From Papaver somniferum (lineage: Eukaryota; Streptophyta; Magnoliopsida; Ranunculales; Papaveraceae): 64,000 nt of DNA. Shown here piece by piece: positions 48,568 to 58,932 of this stretch (within the stretch, counting starts at the first letter, position 1; each line of letters begins with the position of its first letter). The stretch is taken from contig NC_039363.1 in the NCBI RefSeq assembly GCF_003573695.1, positions 149,824,826 to 149,888,825 on the forward strand, in the 5' to 3' direction. Under the pieces are notes generated by a model. The model did no database searches. It had not been told where the DNA came from and was given only the letters and a program-made list of their open reading frames with translations. Both the position numbers and the translations under genes were made by a program.

Positions 48568-48584
48568 CTAAGCAGGGGACTTAA
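48568..48584 (+). promoter_or_regulatory. Polypurine tract of the D element
   Basis: AAGCAGGGGACTTAA lies immediately before the 3' LTR start at 48585. It is short and imperfect but in the right place. Confidence 0.6.
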
Positions 48585-51334
48585 TGTAGATGGTGGATTT
48601 TAACAATGGTTAAAATCGTAAGACCATAATCGTAATGCTCCTGATCCAGCAATCAGCTGAGTATTGAGGCTCATGTCTCTCGTTGAAAGCATGAAAGTTC
48701 ATGCCATAAAATCTCTGACTGAGAATACTGTCTCTCAGAGTATATGTAGATGTGTAGTCTCTCATCTGAGGCAATGGCACATCTCATAAATACTGAGCAA
48801 CTTCAGTAATTATTTCTATATAGAATCGAAAGATTAGACGGCTCCTAGACAGCATGCCTGCTAGTATAGAGCAATAACGTCTTCAGGATACAAGAAAGAT
48901 GTTCCCTGACTATATAAAGGAAATATGACGTTTCAACAAGCTAATGTTTCTCAGATAATTAATGCTCCTAGACAGCATGCCTGCTAGTATAGAGCCATCA
49001 ATTAATTATCTCTAATCCTCAATATTCAACAATATTCTGCGATTCTTCGTAATATTTCATCATTTCAATTCGTGGTTCTTCCCAGCAGAACTCCACGGGT
49101 TAGTGATAAATATTACATACGGGCATCTCAGCATCTCTCAAGTAAGCCCCTACCAAAATGGTGCAAGTGTACTCAGTAATAATGCACAAACGAGCACCTG
49201 AATGCGCAAACGAGCATTCCAAAACACGAAGGAACGATGAACCTATGCAAAGTAGAAAGAAAATAATAAATAATAAAATATTAATCAAGGCGCTAGAGAC
49301 TGGGCCCACCGGCCGGCCGGTCGTGCCGTGGCCAGTCCCACGTCCAATTTTATATTTTATCATATTTTTATTATTTTTCCTGATCTCATGAAAATCTCTT
49401 CATTTGAACAAATCTCCTTCGTCTCAAGGAAACTCCCCAGTCTCATGGTGTTTCCTCGTATCAAAGAAATAATAGAATTTAGGAAAGGTGTCGCGGGATG
49501 AGCCCACTAGCCGGCCGGCCATGCCTTAGCCGTGGCCGGTCCCACACCTCATGACTCCTTATTTTTTTATTATTTCCCCCATCCCATGAAAATTCCCTAA
49601 TTTCATGATATTTTCCTCAATTCATGAAATATTATAAATTAGGGAGAAAAGACGCACGGGACACGGGTTCACGGGTCGGCCGGCCATGCCCTAGACGTGG
49701 CCGGTCCCACACGCCCATGCCTTATTATTTTAATAATATTTGTTTCCTCATCCTATGGAAACTCCTTTACTTCAAGGAAATTCCCTAGTTTCAACATACT
49801 TCTTGGATTCATGAAATTTCACCAAGTTCATGAAAAATAATATAAAATTAGGGAAACCCATGGGATCGGGCCATAGTCGGCCGGTCATGCCCTAACAGGT
49901 CCCACACGTCCCTTATTTTATTATTATTATGTTTTATGTTTCCTTCGTCTCATGAAAACTCCTTGATTTCAACAAAATCCTTGGTTTCAACAAACTTCTT
50001 GATTTTATGATATTTCCCTAAAATCATGAAAGCATTATAAATTAGGAAAAAATGCCTTGGGAACGGCTCCTTGGCCGGCCGGCCATGCCTTGGCCTAGCC
50101 GGTCCCACACCTCATGATCCCTTCATTATTTTATAATATTATTCCTTCATCTCATGAAGTTTCACGGTTTCAGCAAAATCCCTGATTTCTGCATATTTTC
50201 TCAAAATGTTGCTCAATCGCGCACCGGAAAATATCGAAACTCTCAGGGCTGAGACATGGACGTTATGGTGACACGGGCATGTCTCATTGACCGACCAAGG
50301 CCGTCCCTGAGGCTTGCAAAAGCCGTCCCGCGTGTTTTAACAATTTTGACCTAATTTACTCAATTGCTCATGCCGGGTCCAAATTTTCCTCAAACAACTT
50401 GGAGTTTGCTTACGTGACCATAAGCTGGTCCCACGACCACCAAGGGTCGGTCCCATGACCCCTTGGTTGGTACCTCATCTTTTCATAATCAGGTTCTACT
50501 ACCTGACGCTCACACGAGCATTTTTTGAATAAATGATTAAACCAGCATTCAATCATCTTTTGACCAACTGATCTTCAAGAGATTTTGGTATTTTGCTCAC
50601 TTGAGCATCTGGGCTCTATATGGTCGGTTCATCATCCCATGTAGCCGGTCCCTACTTTATTTTCATGAATGATTTTCAATAAATTATCAATTTATCATCA
50701 ATTCGACAATTTATCATCAATTCGACGATGAGAATGTGAGCAAGTCGTACAATCAGTTGGAGGAGTTAGCAAAGTAGTGGGTGGAAAGTTAACCAAGTCT
50801 CCGCATGATGAGCAACTGGTTTCAACACGATTTTCCACTTTTCCCACTCTTTGGCTCCAGCAACTGTCACATTTCATGGGATCATGATGTTTTCAATTCA
50901 GCAATAAAAAAAGTCTCTGAATCCTGATTGAAAAAGACAAGAAGAATTTCTCGAAAAGTTCCCACAGACAGTCCTTCGTCTACACGAACTTACCGTCTGA
51001 GCAATCACTCTCAACTGAGTAAAATTCAATCATTCAGAACTTTCTTATGCAGAATACACAACATACCGACAATCTCAATCACCATCGATCTCACTTATTT
51101 ATTTGCTTCCCTCCTACAGATCTTCCCATCCTCTCTTGTGACCGAACTGACTCTGGAACGGCCATTGTCTTGGTTTAGGCCGGAGTCCTACAGATTGATC
51201 TCTTGAACTTAAAGCACTCCCTTCTTGTAGTGCGTCTGTGTGAGGTTAAGCATTTGCTCGGTTCAAGGAGTCTCCTTCGCACGGTCATCTCCTCAATTCC
51301 GTAAAAACCAGCAAATCGTTTTTACCCATCTACA
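48585..51334 (+). mobile_element. Family D 3' LTR (2750 bp)
   Basis: It runs from TGTAGATGG to CATCTACA and matches the 5' LTR except for an 876-base net deletion near 50720, at the repeated TTATCATCAATTCGAC. It carries the GGCCGGCC repeat array at 49300-50110. Frames at 49100-49363, 49158-49391 and 50928-51206 are LTR shadows. Confidence 0.9.
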
Positions 51335-52672
51335 GAGAGTAATGATATGGATAACTTAGGTTAACTATTGCCGAGCCAAAATGGTGTACACGTTTGGGTA
51401 CGATTACATACACCTAAACGAGGGCACATTTCATTTGTGTGTAACAAGCTAAGTTCGATCTAACGGTTGAAAATATTAGCTTGGTTGAATCGGGTTTTTC
51501 ATCTAACGGTGAATATTGAATGCTTTGTTACCAAGGTAACTTGGATTGCAAACCCTGATTTGAAAACTATATAAAGGAGAACTCTAGCAGCTGGGAAACC
51601 TAATCCCCACACCTCCTGTATGTTACTAGTTGCATCAACTAGAGTCGATTCTCCTTTAACCTTAGGTTTCTATCGAGACCCTGTAGGTTAACGAATTCAA
51701 AGACTTCACTAGGATTGTGAAGCCAGACCCAACTATTTTCTTTGTAGTTGTGTGTTCTGATCTTGACCGATTCTATCGTTTGAGTACTATCTTCTCTAAG
51801 ATTTGCTCGAGATTTAATCTCCGTTAGGCAAGATAAAAAGTAATCACAAACACCTTCGTCTCATCGTTTGTGATTCTACAATATCTAGTTTCGCCATCAT
51901 ACGATTTATATTATTGTGAGGTGATTGATAATACTTGGTTGTTCTTCGGAAATATAAGTCTGGTTTATCAATTGGTTCCTAATCACCTAGATTTATCAAA
52001 AAAAGGAACAAAACTCATAGATATTTCTGTGGGGGACAATTTTATCTATTCCAATAGACTTTTCTGTGAGAGACAGATTTGTTTATCAAGTCTTCGACTT
52101 TGGGTCGTAGCAACTCTTAGTTGTGGGTGAGATCAGCTAAGGGAATCAAGTGCGCAGTATCCTGCTGGGATTAGAGACGTAAGGAGTGCAACTGTACCTT
52201 GAATCAGTGTGAGATTGATTAGGGTTAAGCTATAGTCCATTCTGAAGTTCATTGGTAGTAGGCTAGTGTCTGTAGCGGCTTAATATAGTGTGGTGTTCAA
52301 ACTGGACTATGTCCCAGGGTTTTTCTGCATTTGCGATTTTCCTCGTTAACAAAATTCTGGTGTCTGTGTTATTTCTTTTCTGTATTATATTTTGTTATAT
52401 AATTGAAATATCATAGGTTGTGCGTTGAATCGGTCAATTGGGAAATCTAACCTTTAGTTGTTGATTGAAATTGATTGATCCTTGAACATTGGTCTTTGGT
52501 ATCGTTCAAGTAACTCCTCTTATATTCAATCGGGCTCGCATATTCCTTTGATATAGTTTTCTCTAGATTGAGTATGACCGTCTAGCTGATTCTCTAGAAA
52601 GTATATTGGAGTAAGTCCTCTCAGATTGCCAAACTAATTGTTGGGTGTGGTTGTTAGACCCCCGCATTTTCA
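51335..52672 (+). mobile_element. Family A 3' LTR, segment 3
   Basis: It begins with the right target duplication GAGAG, resumes TAATGATATGGATAACTTAGG as in the 5' LTR at ~27719, and ends GCATTTTCA at 52672. The AGATT duplication follows. The frame at 51870-52130 is LTR sequence. Confidence 0.88.
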
Positions 52673-52790
52673 AGATTGATCTCTCGAATCTAAAGTACTC
52701 TCCTGCAGTGCATTTGTGTACGGTTTAGATTCGTTTCTCGGCGGCACACCCAAATTTAGCGTTTCCAGGAAAATCAGTTTTTACCCCAAA
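52673..52790 (+). mobile_element. Gypsy-type LTR, right part
   Basis: It continues the LTR broken at 26596: AGATTGATCTCTCGAATCTAAAGTAC, matching the nested solo LTR near 15700 (reverse). It seems to end around ACCCCAAAACACA, but no primer site follows and no duplication was confirmed, so it may be a solo LTR. Confidence 0.6.
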
Positions 52791-53078
52791 ACACAAATCA
52801 AAATTACATGAGGCTTGTCATTTTATAAAAATAAAAGAAATATGTTGATGTTCTTAGGAGACATTAAGGTCTAAAAATCGATGAATCATAGTTTTAAAAA
52901 TAGGATATTTATGAGATATTTAAATCTATTTGATGTTTTCTAGTTTCGATAACGGTACAAACAATTATCTTTAAAATACTTATACAACTCAGAAAATTAT
53001 ATCTTTTATGCCAAATATTTCTGAAGATGTTTTAGATTTATTACAAAAGAATCATACCAAAACCCTTTATGGATTAAA

Positions 53079-53110
53079 CTAGGTCTCAACCCATGCCGTA
53101 ACGGCACGGG
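53079..53110 (-). mobile_element. 3' terminus of a second Helitron (minus strand)
   Basis: On the minus strand a 9-bp stem (CCCGTGCCG, TTA loop, CGGCATGGG, one G-T pair) is followed by TTGAGACCTAG and then T. Hairpin, 11-base spacing, CTAG end and 3' T are all as expected. The element should extend rightwards; its TC start was not located. Confidence 0.7.
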
Positions 53111-54030
53111 CAAGGATATGTGTTTCAAATGTATCCATCGATTCATACATGTTGTAATTGTCTGCGAAGAATCGAACCAATCGATCTAGGTCTAAACATT
53201 TTGAGGAGTTGGTTAATAAACAGGTCCTTATCCTCGAATCTTTTAATATTGTGTATGTAAGTCATACAACCCTTTGGGACAAACATAGTTAATCGTTAGA
53301 GAAAATCTTAAGGGTAGTAGAACATTACTGCGTTCACTACTAAAAAAATATCATCAAAGATCATTCACCAAACTTGTAACGAAACTAAAAGAAGCTAAAA
53401 TTCCTTTAAAATCAATTAGATTAATCTTGCAAAAAAATTTAGCATTAGAAATTAATTTTTTCCTTTGATATAAATTGTTGGGTTCTTAATTTACATAGAT
53501 TTATGTTTATTCATTTTCCTAAAATGTATAATAATATTTAACTCTTGATCCATTTCTTTTCTTGTCTCTTTACCTATTATCATGAACTATTTCTCAAGCA
53601 TGCATAATTACACGAAGTTGGGGAAAAATGACAAAAACATAAATCAGGACAAAAAAGGGAAATAAGAGATATGTGAGAAACTGAACCGGTTACAATTAAT
53701 TCACGCGTAGCCTTGCATAATCCCACGAAGTAGGGGAGAAATAATGATAGAAACAGAAACCATGACAAAAAAAGGGGAATAAAGAGAGATGCGAGAAACA
53801 GAACCGATTACAATTAATTCGTGTGTAGCCTTGTGTTTGGTGAATTTTTTATAGGTTTCATTTTTCTTCATGTCCCCGACTCGGCAAATCTTAAAATCAC
53901 AACACCTTCTTTTTTGGAAAATCTAGCCTTTAAAAATTGTTCTAGTTTTAAAAAAAAATAAAAAAAATAATTTGAAAAATAAAATCAAATTAAAACAAAA
54001 CAAAAAAAAATTAACCAAGTGTGACTAAAT
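53111..54030. other. Probable Helitron body or intergenic DNA, with a 113-bp duplication
   Basis: No gene is supported. A 113-bp unit starting GCATAAT(T/C)...CACGAAGT is duplicated in tandem at 53602-53714 and 53715-53833, ending GTAGCCTTG each time. The frame at 53580-53768 spans this repeat and has no domain. Confidence 0.55.
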
Positions 54031-54342
54031 AATTTACCTAATTTAGGACACCTTTTCTCACCCTACTACTACTACTACTTCTTCCACCACCACATTATCG
54101 TTACCACTCCACCAGTCTCACTAATACCCACCACTATTATCCCCACCGCCGATCCACCACCACCATCAGAACCACCATTCGTGCTTAATTTACCTATCTT
54201 AGGACCCCTTTTTCACCCTACTACCACTAATTCTTCCATCATCCCATTATCGTCACCACTCCACCAGTCTCACCAATACCCACCACCATTATCTCCGCCA
54301 CTGCCCACCATCACAACCACCATTAATGCTTACTGATATGGT
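54031..54342. repeat. 156-bp tandem duplication, CA/CCA-rich
   Basis: Two copies start AATTTACCTA and share CACTCCACCAGTCTCAC and ATACCCACCAC(C/T)ATTATC. The strand is strongly C- and A-rich and shows few Gs. Confidence 0.8.
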
Positions 54343-54827
54343 TAATATCAACTAAATTTATTATGTATTAAAAAAATATATTCATTTGATTAAAGAAACA
54401 TTTATTATGAAATAAAAATTGAACGTGTTCATTTATAGCAGTAGATTTATGTTTTGCAAGTATAAATTGATAGTTCTTTATCTAGACTAACTTGTCCAAA
54501 CCTTGTTTTGTATTCTGGAAATGTAATCAATTTTATTTTAGTACTAAAAACCGTGATTTATTCGATCAGGTACTATAAAAAGCTGGGATCCCATTTGGGT
54601 GATCCAGCGGTCATGATCACATTGTCTTATATGATTTAGTACCTCCTCAAAATATTTGTATTTTTTCCTTACAAGTTGGGCTAAAAACAGCCAACTACAT
54701 CTATCACAATAAAATGTTCCCCATTTTGTAACGACAAAAAACTATTATTATCCACTACTATTCACTAACATACACCACCGTACGTAAAAACCTGCCACAC
54801 CCACTATTTTTTTCACCACCAGTAATG
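54343..54827. other. Intergenic, partly duplicated at 58240-58443
   Basis: The segment with GAAACATTTATTATG and CTTGTTTTGTATTCTGGA at 54390-54522 recurs as GAACATTTATCATG and CTTTGTTTTGTATTCTGGA at 58258-58440. No coding is seen. Confidence 0.5.
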
Positions 54828-54920
54828 TTACCACCTCCACCACTCACAAATACTCGCAATTGTTTCCACCACCACTCCTTCTTTCACTATCACCATTAAA
54901 AAGTATTAATACAATTTTTA

Positions 54921-55030
54921 ACCGGGTCATTGTAGTATGGTGGTAAAGTCATCGGGTGATGATACCAGTTACCTGAGTTCGAAACTCGTCAGCACCAAAT
55001 TCTTTACCGACTAATAAAAATATATTTTTT
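54921..55030 (+). mobile_element. tRNA-headed SINE, copy 1
   Basis: It has an A-box-like GTAGTATGGTGGTAAAG and, 29 bases on, a B-box GAGTTCGAAACTC (54975-54987), as in tRNA-derived Pol III promoters. The rest does not fold as a mature tRNA gene. It lies in a ~200-bp block repeated at 57731-57925. Confidence 0.7.
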
Positions 55031-55437
55031 AAGCGTGGTTGCGGATAATTCAGGACGAGATGCTCAGCTGAAGAAAAATCCAGCAACAGAAAAAGGCTAC
55101 AGGTCGCGGCTATCAACCAATCAATTTCTGTTTGGAGAGAGCCTAATGGTTGCTCGGTCCTGGTGACTAAACTACTACAGCAGCCTGTTCTTTTGGGCCA
55201 CGGGATGAAAGATATGAAGAAGCAACGTGCTGCCAATTTGTTGGCTTGCCGAAAGAAGATGATTTGTGGCCATTTTGCGGAAACAATACGTGTGTTTTCT
55301 TCATCTGAGGTGGCTCCACACAATGAGAAAACGTACCTTGATCTGTAAGATAAACATCTACCAGCGCCTCCTCCTGTCATTCCCGATGATGCTGTCACGG
55401 TCGACCCAATCACGGTGGATTCTCGAGCTTTTGTGGG

Positions 55438-56857
55438 TGCTATAAAGAGTTTCCCAAAAGGTAAGTCGTGTGGGCGTGATGGCTTACGTGCACAACATTT
55501 ATTCGATGTGATGAGTGGGGCGGCATCAGCAGTGGGGTTTTCAATCTTTAATTGGCCGGCAAATGCCCCGATAGTTTAGGTTAGTTCATTGCCAGTGCGC
55601 CCTTGACTCCTTTACTCAATCCTGGGGGCGGTATTAGGCCAATTGTTGTTGCCACGGTTTGGAGAAGATTGGTTTCGAAAGTAGTTGCTTTCTCCGTCGG
55701 AAAGGAAATGACTTCTTATTCAGGCGACTATCAATTTGAAGTTGGAGTGCCAGCTGGGGGGAGAGTATTTTACATGCTGTATATTGCTTACTGGAGATGA
55801 AAGGCCACTCGGATAAATGCCAATGTTGCTCATTGACTTTTCTAATGCTTTCAACATGGTGAGAAGATCTCAGCTCATCAAAGAAGTTCGTTTTCATTGT
55901 CCAGGTATTTCCCGTTGGGTAGAGTTTTGTTATTTGCGACCTGCTAAACTCTATTATGACCAGTATATTTTGTCTTCTGCACTTGGATTTCAGCAAGGGG
56001 ACCCCTTTGGTCCCTTGCTGTTTGCATTGACACTTCACCTTCTAGTGAAGACTATTGCTTCTTGGTGCATGCTTGATTTACACGCTTGGTACCTTGATGA
56101 CGGTACCATTATTGGTGATACTTTGGAGGTAGCCAAGGCCTTGAGCATCATAGGGACTGAAGGACCAAGTAGGGGATTACATCTAAATGTAAAGAAAGCG
56201 GAAGTCTTTTGGCCTTCTTTTGACCCCAGAAGTACAACTAAGGGTGTTTTCCCCCGTGATATTGGTAGGCCTTCTAATGGTGTTAAACTTTTGGGTGGAC
56301 CTGTGAGTTTGGATTTGAGTTGTATTAGTGATATGATGTTGATCAGGGTGAATAAGACTATTCAACTAATGTTTGCTATCAAAAAACTCAAGGATCCTCA
56401 AAGTGAGATGCTATTACTTCGAAATTGCACTGGTGTGTCTCGATTATATTTTGCAATGCATACTACCAATCCAGCAGCCTTGCAACCAGTTACTGATCTT
56501 TTTGATGATCATATACTCAAGTATTTGAGACTTATAATCACTGGTGATGGTGCGGGGTTTGGTACTTTACAGCAGAGCTTAGCTACCTTTTCTATCAAAG
56601 ACGGTGGCCTTGGAATTTACACTGTGACTGACACCCGTACCTACTGCTACCTTGCTTCTCAGAGTCAAACATCTCCAGTGCAAAAGATAATTCTTGGTAA
56701 TTTATTATCAACAAACAAAGGCTCTGCTTATCAGTTGGCTCTTCAGAACCATATCCAGGTATGTGGATTACCTTCTTCTTATTGTGTCGATGATACTGCC
56801 ACCCCCCCCCCCCCCACCCCCCACCCCAATGCACTCCCTGTAAATCACTTATTTTAA
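55438..56857 (+). pseudogene. Reverse transcriptase domain of the RLE-type element
   Basis: In order: GKSCGRDGLRAQHLFDV (N-terminal RT motif), GGIRPIVVATVWRRLVSK (motif 1-2), LLIDFSNAFNMV with catalytic Asp (motif A, ~55835), QQGDPFGPLLFAL (motif B), WYLDDGTIIGD with the catalytic Asp pair (motif C, ~56090), GLHLNVKKAEVFW (motif D) and VKLLGGPV (motif E). The thumb region follows, with MLLLRNCTGVSRLYF. The 346-codon frame 55817-56857 is open, but the part before it sits in two other frames. A run of C at ~56803-56825 encodes a Pro stretch and is prone to slippage. Confidence 0.88.
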
Positions 56858-56890
56858 TGCAGTCAAGAAGCAAATCCCATACCAATTTAT

Positions 56891-57559
56891 ATGTCGGCAA
56901 GAGATTCCATTTTGTGGAAGTGTAATCGCGTCAAGCATGCTCAGGATTATTTATTAGCTATACCTATTAGCGGGCTTAATCAGTGCATCGGGCCAAGACA
57001 GTTCCGAGCTGTGCTTTGCTATCGCCTTGGTATCCCATTGTTTGTTGAGAATGGCTTATGCACAAGTTGTAACAAATCTATGGACATTTTTGGAGACCAT
57101 GCTATTCACTGTGCTAAAGATGTTGGGGGTAAGTTTCGTCATGATCTTGTCCGCGATGTTATATTTGATATTTGTTACAAAGCTAGTGTACCTGCGCGTA
57201 AGGAAGTCTCTCTTGGTATTCTGTCAGATGAGGATAAAGACTTGAGGCCCGCCGATATTCTTGTTCTCAACTGATAAAATGGTCAAGATGTTTGTATGGA
57301 TGTCACGGGTGTCTCGCCCTTTACTGGTGACGGTTTACGCTCTTTTGTCCCAGGAAAAGCTATTTCCAATGAGGTTTCAAGAAAGCGCACTAAATATTTG
57401 GACAAGTGTTCTGCACTATGTTTCGGTCTGGGTGTCCTAGATTTTACTACTTTAGGGGAGCTTGGCAAGGACACTTTATGTTTTTTCAAGCATCTGAAGA
57501 ATTGTCGTGTTAGTAACGACGCTAGTAGTGGTTTTGGTAATTTTATTTTCACAAATTAG
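56891..57559 (+). pseudogene. Zinc knuckle and restriction-like endonuclease domain
   Basis: One frame, interrupted by TGA and TAA at 57272-57277, contains CTSCNKSMDIFGDHAIHC (a C-x2-C-x9-H-x4-C zinc finger), then GGKFRHDLVRDVI and RPADILVLN, and past the two stops DVCMDVTGVSP. The zinc finger followed by RHD and a P-x-D...D pair fits the PD-(D/E)xK endonuclease of R2-class elements, which nicks the target. Shortly before 57559 a single T is missing compared with the inverted second copy at 58193, which throws the last codons out of frame. Confidence 0.75.
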
Positions 57560-57834
57560 GCATAGTTATCCAGAGAGGAGTTGGAGCCCAGCTTGTTGCC
57601 AGGCTACCAACCAAAAGCTTTGTATGAGAATCTAATATTTCCGAAAAAAAAAGAAAAAAAGAAAACAAACAAATAGAAAAAGTAAGTTCACATATATGTA
57701 TTTATTAGATTCATTAAATGAACATTTATTGTTACTACCTCCACCACTCACAAATACTCGCCACTATTTCCACCATCCACTGCTTCTTTCACTACCACCA
57801 TTAAAAATTATTAATATAATTTTCAACCGGGATC

Positions 57835-57917
57835 ACTGTAGTACAGTGGTAAAGTCATTGGGTGATGATACCAGTTACCTGAGTTCGAAACTCGCTAACA
57901 CCACATTTTTTACCGAT

Positions 57918-57955
<38 letters not shown>
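57835..57955 (+). mobile_element. tRNA-headed SINE, copy 2
   Basis: Same head as copy 1: GTAGTACAGTGGTAAAG and GAGTTCGAAACTC (57881-57893). It ends in a (TA)n tract from ~57920. It lies in the right copy of the flanking direct repeat. Confidence 0.7.
57920..57953. repeat. (TA)n microsatellite
   Basis: About 16 TA units directly after the SINE. A second AT-rich run lies at 58008-58034. Confidence 0.9.
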
Positions 57956-57957
<2 letters not shown>

Positions 57958-57996
57958 TTTAATAAACTTATTTATTAATAAAAATATGCATTTGTT

Positions 57997-58193
57997 ACAT
58001 ATATCAATATATATATATGTATATATATATATATTTTTTTTTTAAACTAAAAAAAAAAACACTAATTTACAGTTTGTAATTAATCATTATACAAAGCTTT
58101 TGGTTGGTAACCTAGCAACAAGCTGGGCTCCAACACCTTTTTGAATAGCAACGCCTAATCTATGAAAAATAAAGCTACCAAAACCAAATTAAT
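57997..58193 (-). mobile_element. Inverted, 5'-truncated second copy of the RLE-type element
   Basis: The reverse complement of 58080-58190 matches 57530-57630. It encodes the same C-terminal residues (GVGAQLVARLPTKSFV, then stop) with mostly synonymous changes, and reads through in frame where the plus copy has a 1-base deletion. A ~50-bp target duplication (core GTTTTTAATAAACTTATTT) flanks it at ~57945-57996 and ~58197-58248. Confidence 0.8.
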
Positions 58194-58742
58194 TATATAT
58201 ATATAGTTTTTAATAAACTTATTTATTAATAAAAATATGCATTTATTAGCTTCATTAAATGAACATTTATCATGAAAAATTAATTAATCACTCATCATGA
58301 GCAATTAACAGGATACTAATTAATAAAGTATTTATAATGGTTAGTTGAAAAAACCACGGCCGTACATTTATCCTTCCTAGATAAATCTCGGACGCTCTTT
58401 ATCTAGCCTAACTTAGCCAAGCTTTGTTTTGTATTCTGGATGATACTAACAGTCAAACTCATTTGAAATACAAAATTCTAAAGATTTAAAATAATATCTT
58501 AAATAGAATTAAAAACGAACCACTAATTAAAATATTCATAATCATTTCATTAAAGTCCAAATATAATTAATTGGCCGTTACAATTTCTTGAAATTTAGAA
58601 ACAACAATAGTTAAAATATTACATATTATATTATAATCACAGGTGTTGAATCGTCATTGTGACGGTCTACGTACCCAAAGAATCAAGCACGACCGTAGTT
58701 AATCAAATGTTTCATATAACCATAACTCTTATATCAAAAATC

Positions 58743-58932
58743 ACTTAGGAGGCAACCATCAACTCCTAAGTCAAACTGCTCACACTATGGGAGCCTCATG
58801 GATTTAGCAATCAAGAGGCAACCATCACTCTTAATGGGCCCCATGTAGTTTAGGGAGGCAACCATCAACTCCCGTGAGTAATTCGTACACCGTCAAATAG
58901 TTCTTTAGGAATGCAACCATCAATTCCCAAAG
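58743..58932. repeat. Array of four stem-loops with a conserved loop
   Basis: Loops read GCAACCATCA(A) at 58743-58771, 58813-58832, 58853-58873 and 58903-58932. Inner stems are AGGAG/CTCCT, AAGAG/CTCTT, GGGAG/CTCCC and GGAAT/ATTCC. Bases change on both sides so that pairing is kept. The first stem is 9 bp; the fourth is 5 bp, a mismatch, then 4 bp. No coding frame runs through. See findings. Confidence 0.75.

Larger units (their letters stand above)
36852..51334 (+). mobile_element. Tat/Ogre-like Gypsy element (family D), pol-deleted, 14.5 kb
   Basis: The termini are TGTAGATG and CATCTACA, a perfect 8-bp inverted pair. Parts: 5' LTR 36852-40477, primer site from 40481, gag 40536-42113, protease 42184-42681, integrase tail 43051-43266, antisense PMD gene ~43552-48219, polypurine tract ~48568-48584, 3' LTR 48585-51334. 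Reverse transcriptase, RNase H and the integrase core are absent between the protease and the integrase tail, so it cannot move alone. The layout with an antisense extra gene between pol and the 3' LTR fits the Tat group of Gypsy elements. Confidence 0.88.
26597..52672 (+). mobile_element. Complete family A Copia-type element carrying nested insertions
   Basis: Boundaries are TGTTAGAGC at 26597 and TTTTCA at 52672, flanked by AGATT. The parts are 5' LTR 26597-29091, primer site 29094-29105, gag-like region 29155-31241, polypurine tract 32583-32594, and 3' LTR from 32595. The 3' LTR is split by the Helitron at 33156-36331 and the Tat-like element at 36852-51334. Removing these leaves an element of ~8.4 kb. 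No protease, integrase, reverse transcriptase or RNase H is found, so it is non-autonomous and would need proteins from a relative. Confidence 0.88.
55037..57690 (+). mobile_element. Non-LTR retrotransposon with restriction-like endonuclease, 5'-truncated and decayed
   Basis: Frames in one direction spell a single polyprotein: linker and RT start (55163-55800), RT core (55817-56857), then zinc knuckle and endonuclease (56891-57559), with the last residues read in another frame to 57627. An endonuclease downstream of the RT sets it apart from the APE-type LINEs common in plants and relates it to R2/NeSL/Utopia-type elements. It is 5'-truncated and has stops at 55346, 57272 and 57275 and at least two frameshifts. 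Such elements copy RNA at a nicked target. This copy is dead. Confidence 0.8.

Noticed and set aside
26597..52672. Autonomous Copia element with pol
   Set aside because: I looked for integrase, RT and RNase H motifs in 31242-32594 and in both nested inserts; none belongs to family A.
54921..55015. Possible tRNA gene
   Set aside because: A- and B-box-like sites are present but the acceptor arms do not pair and the same text recurs with a TA tail, so it is a SINE head.
58744..58932. CRISPR-like array
   Set aside because: The repeats are short, unevenly spaced and diverge in the arms; the setting is plant nuclear DNA.
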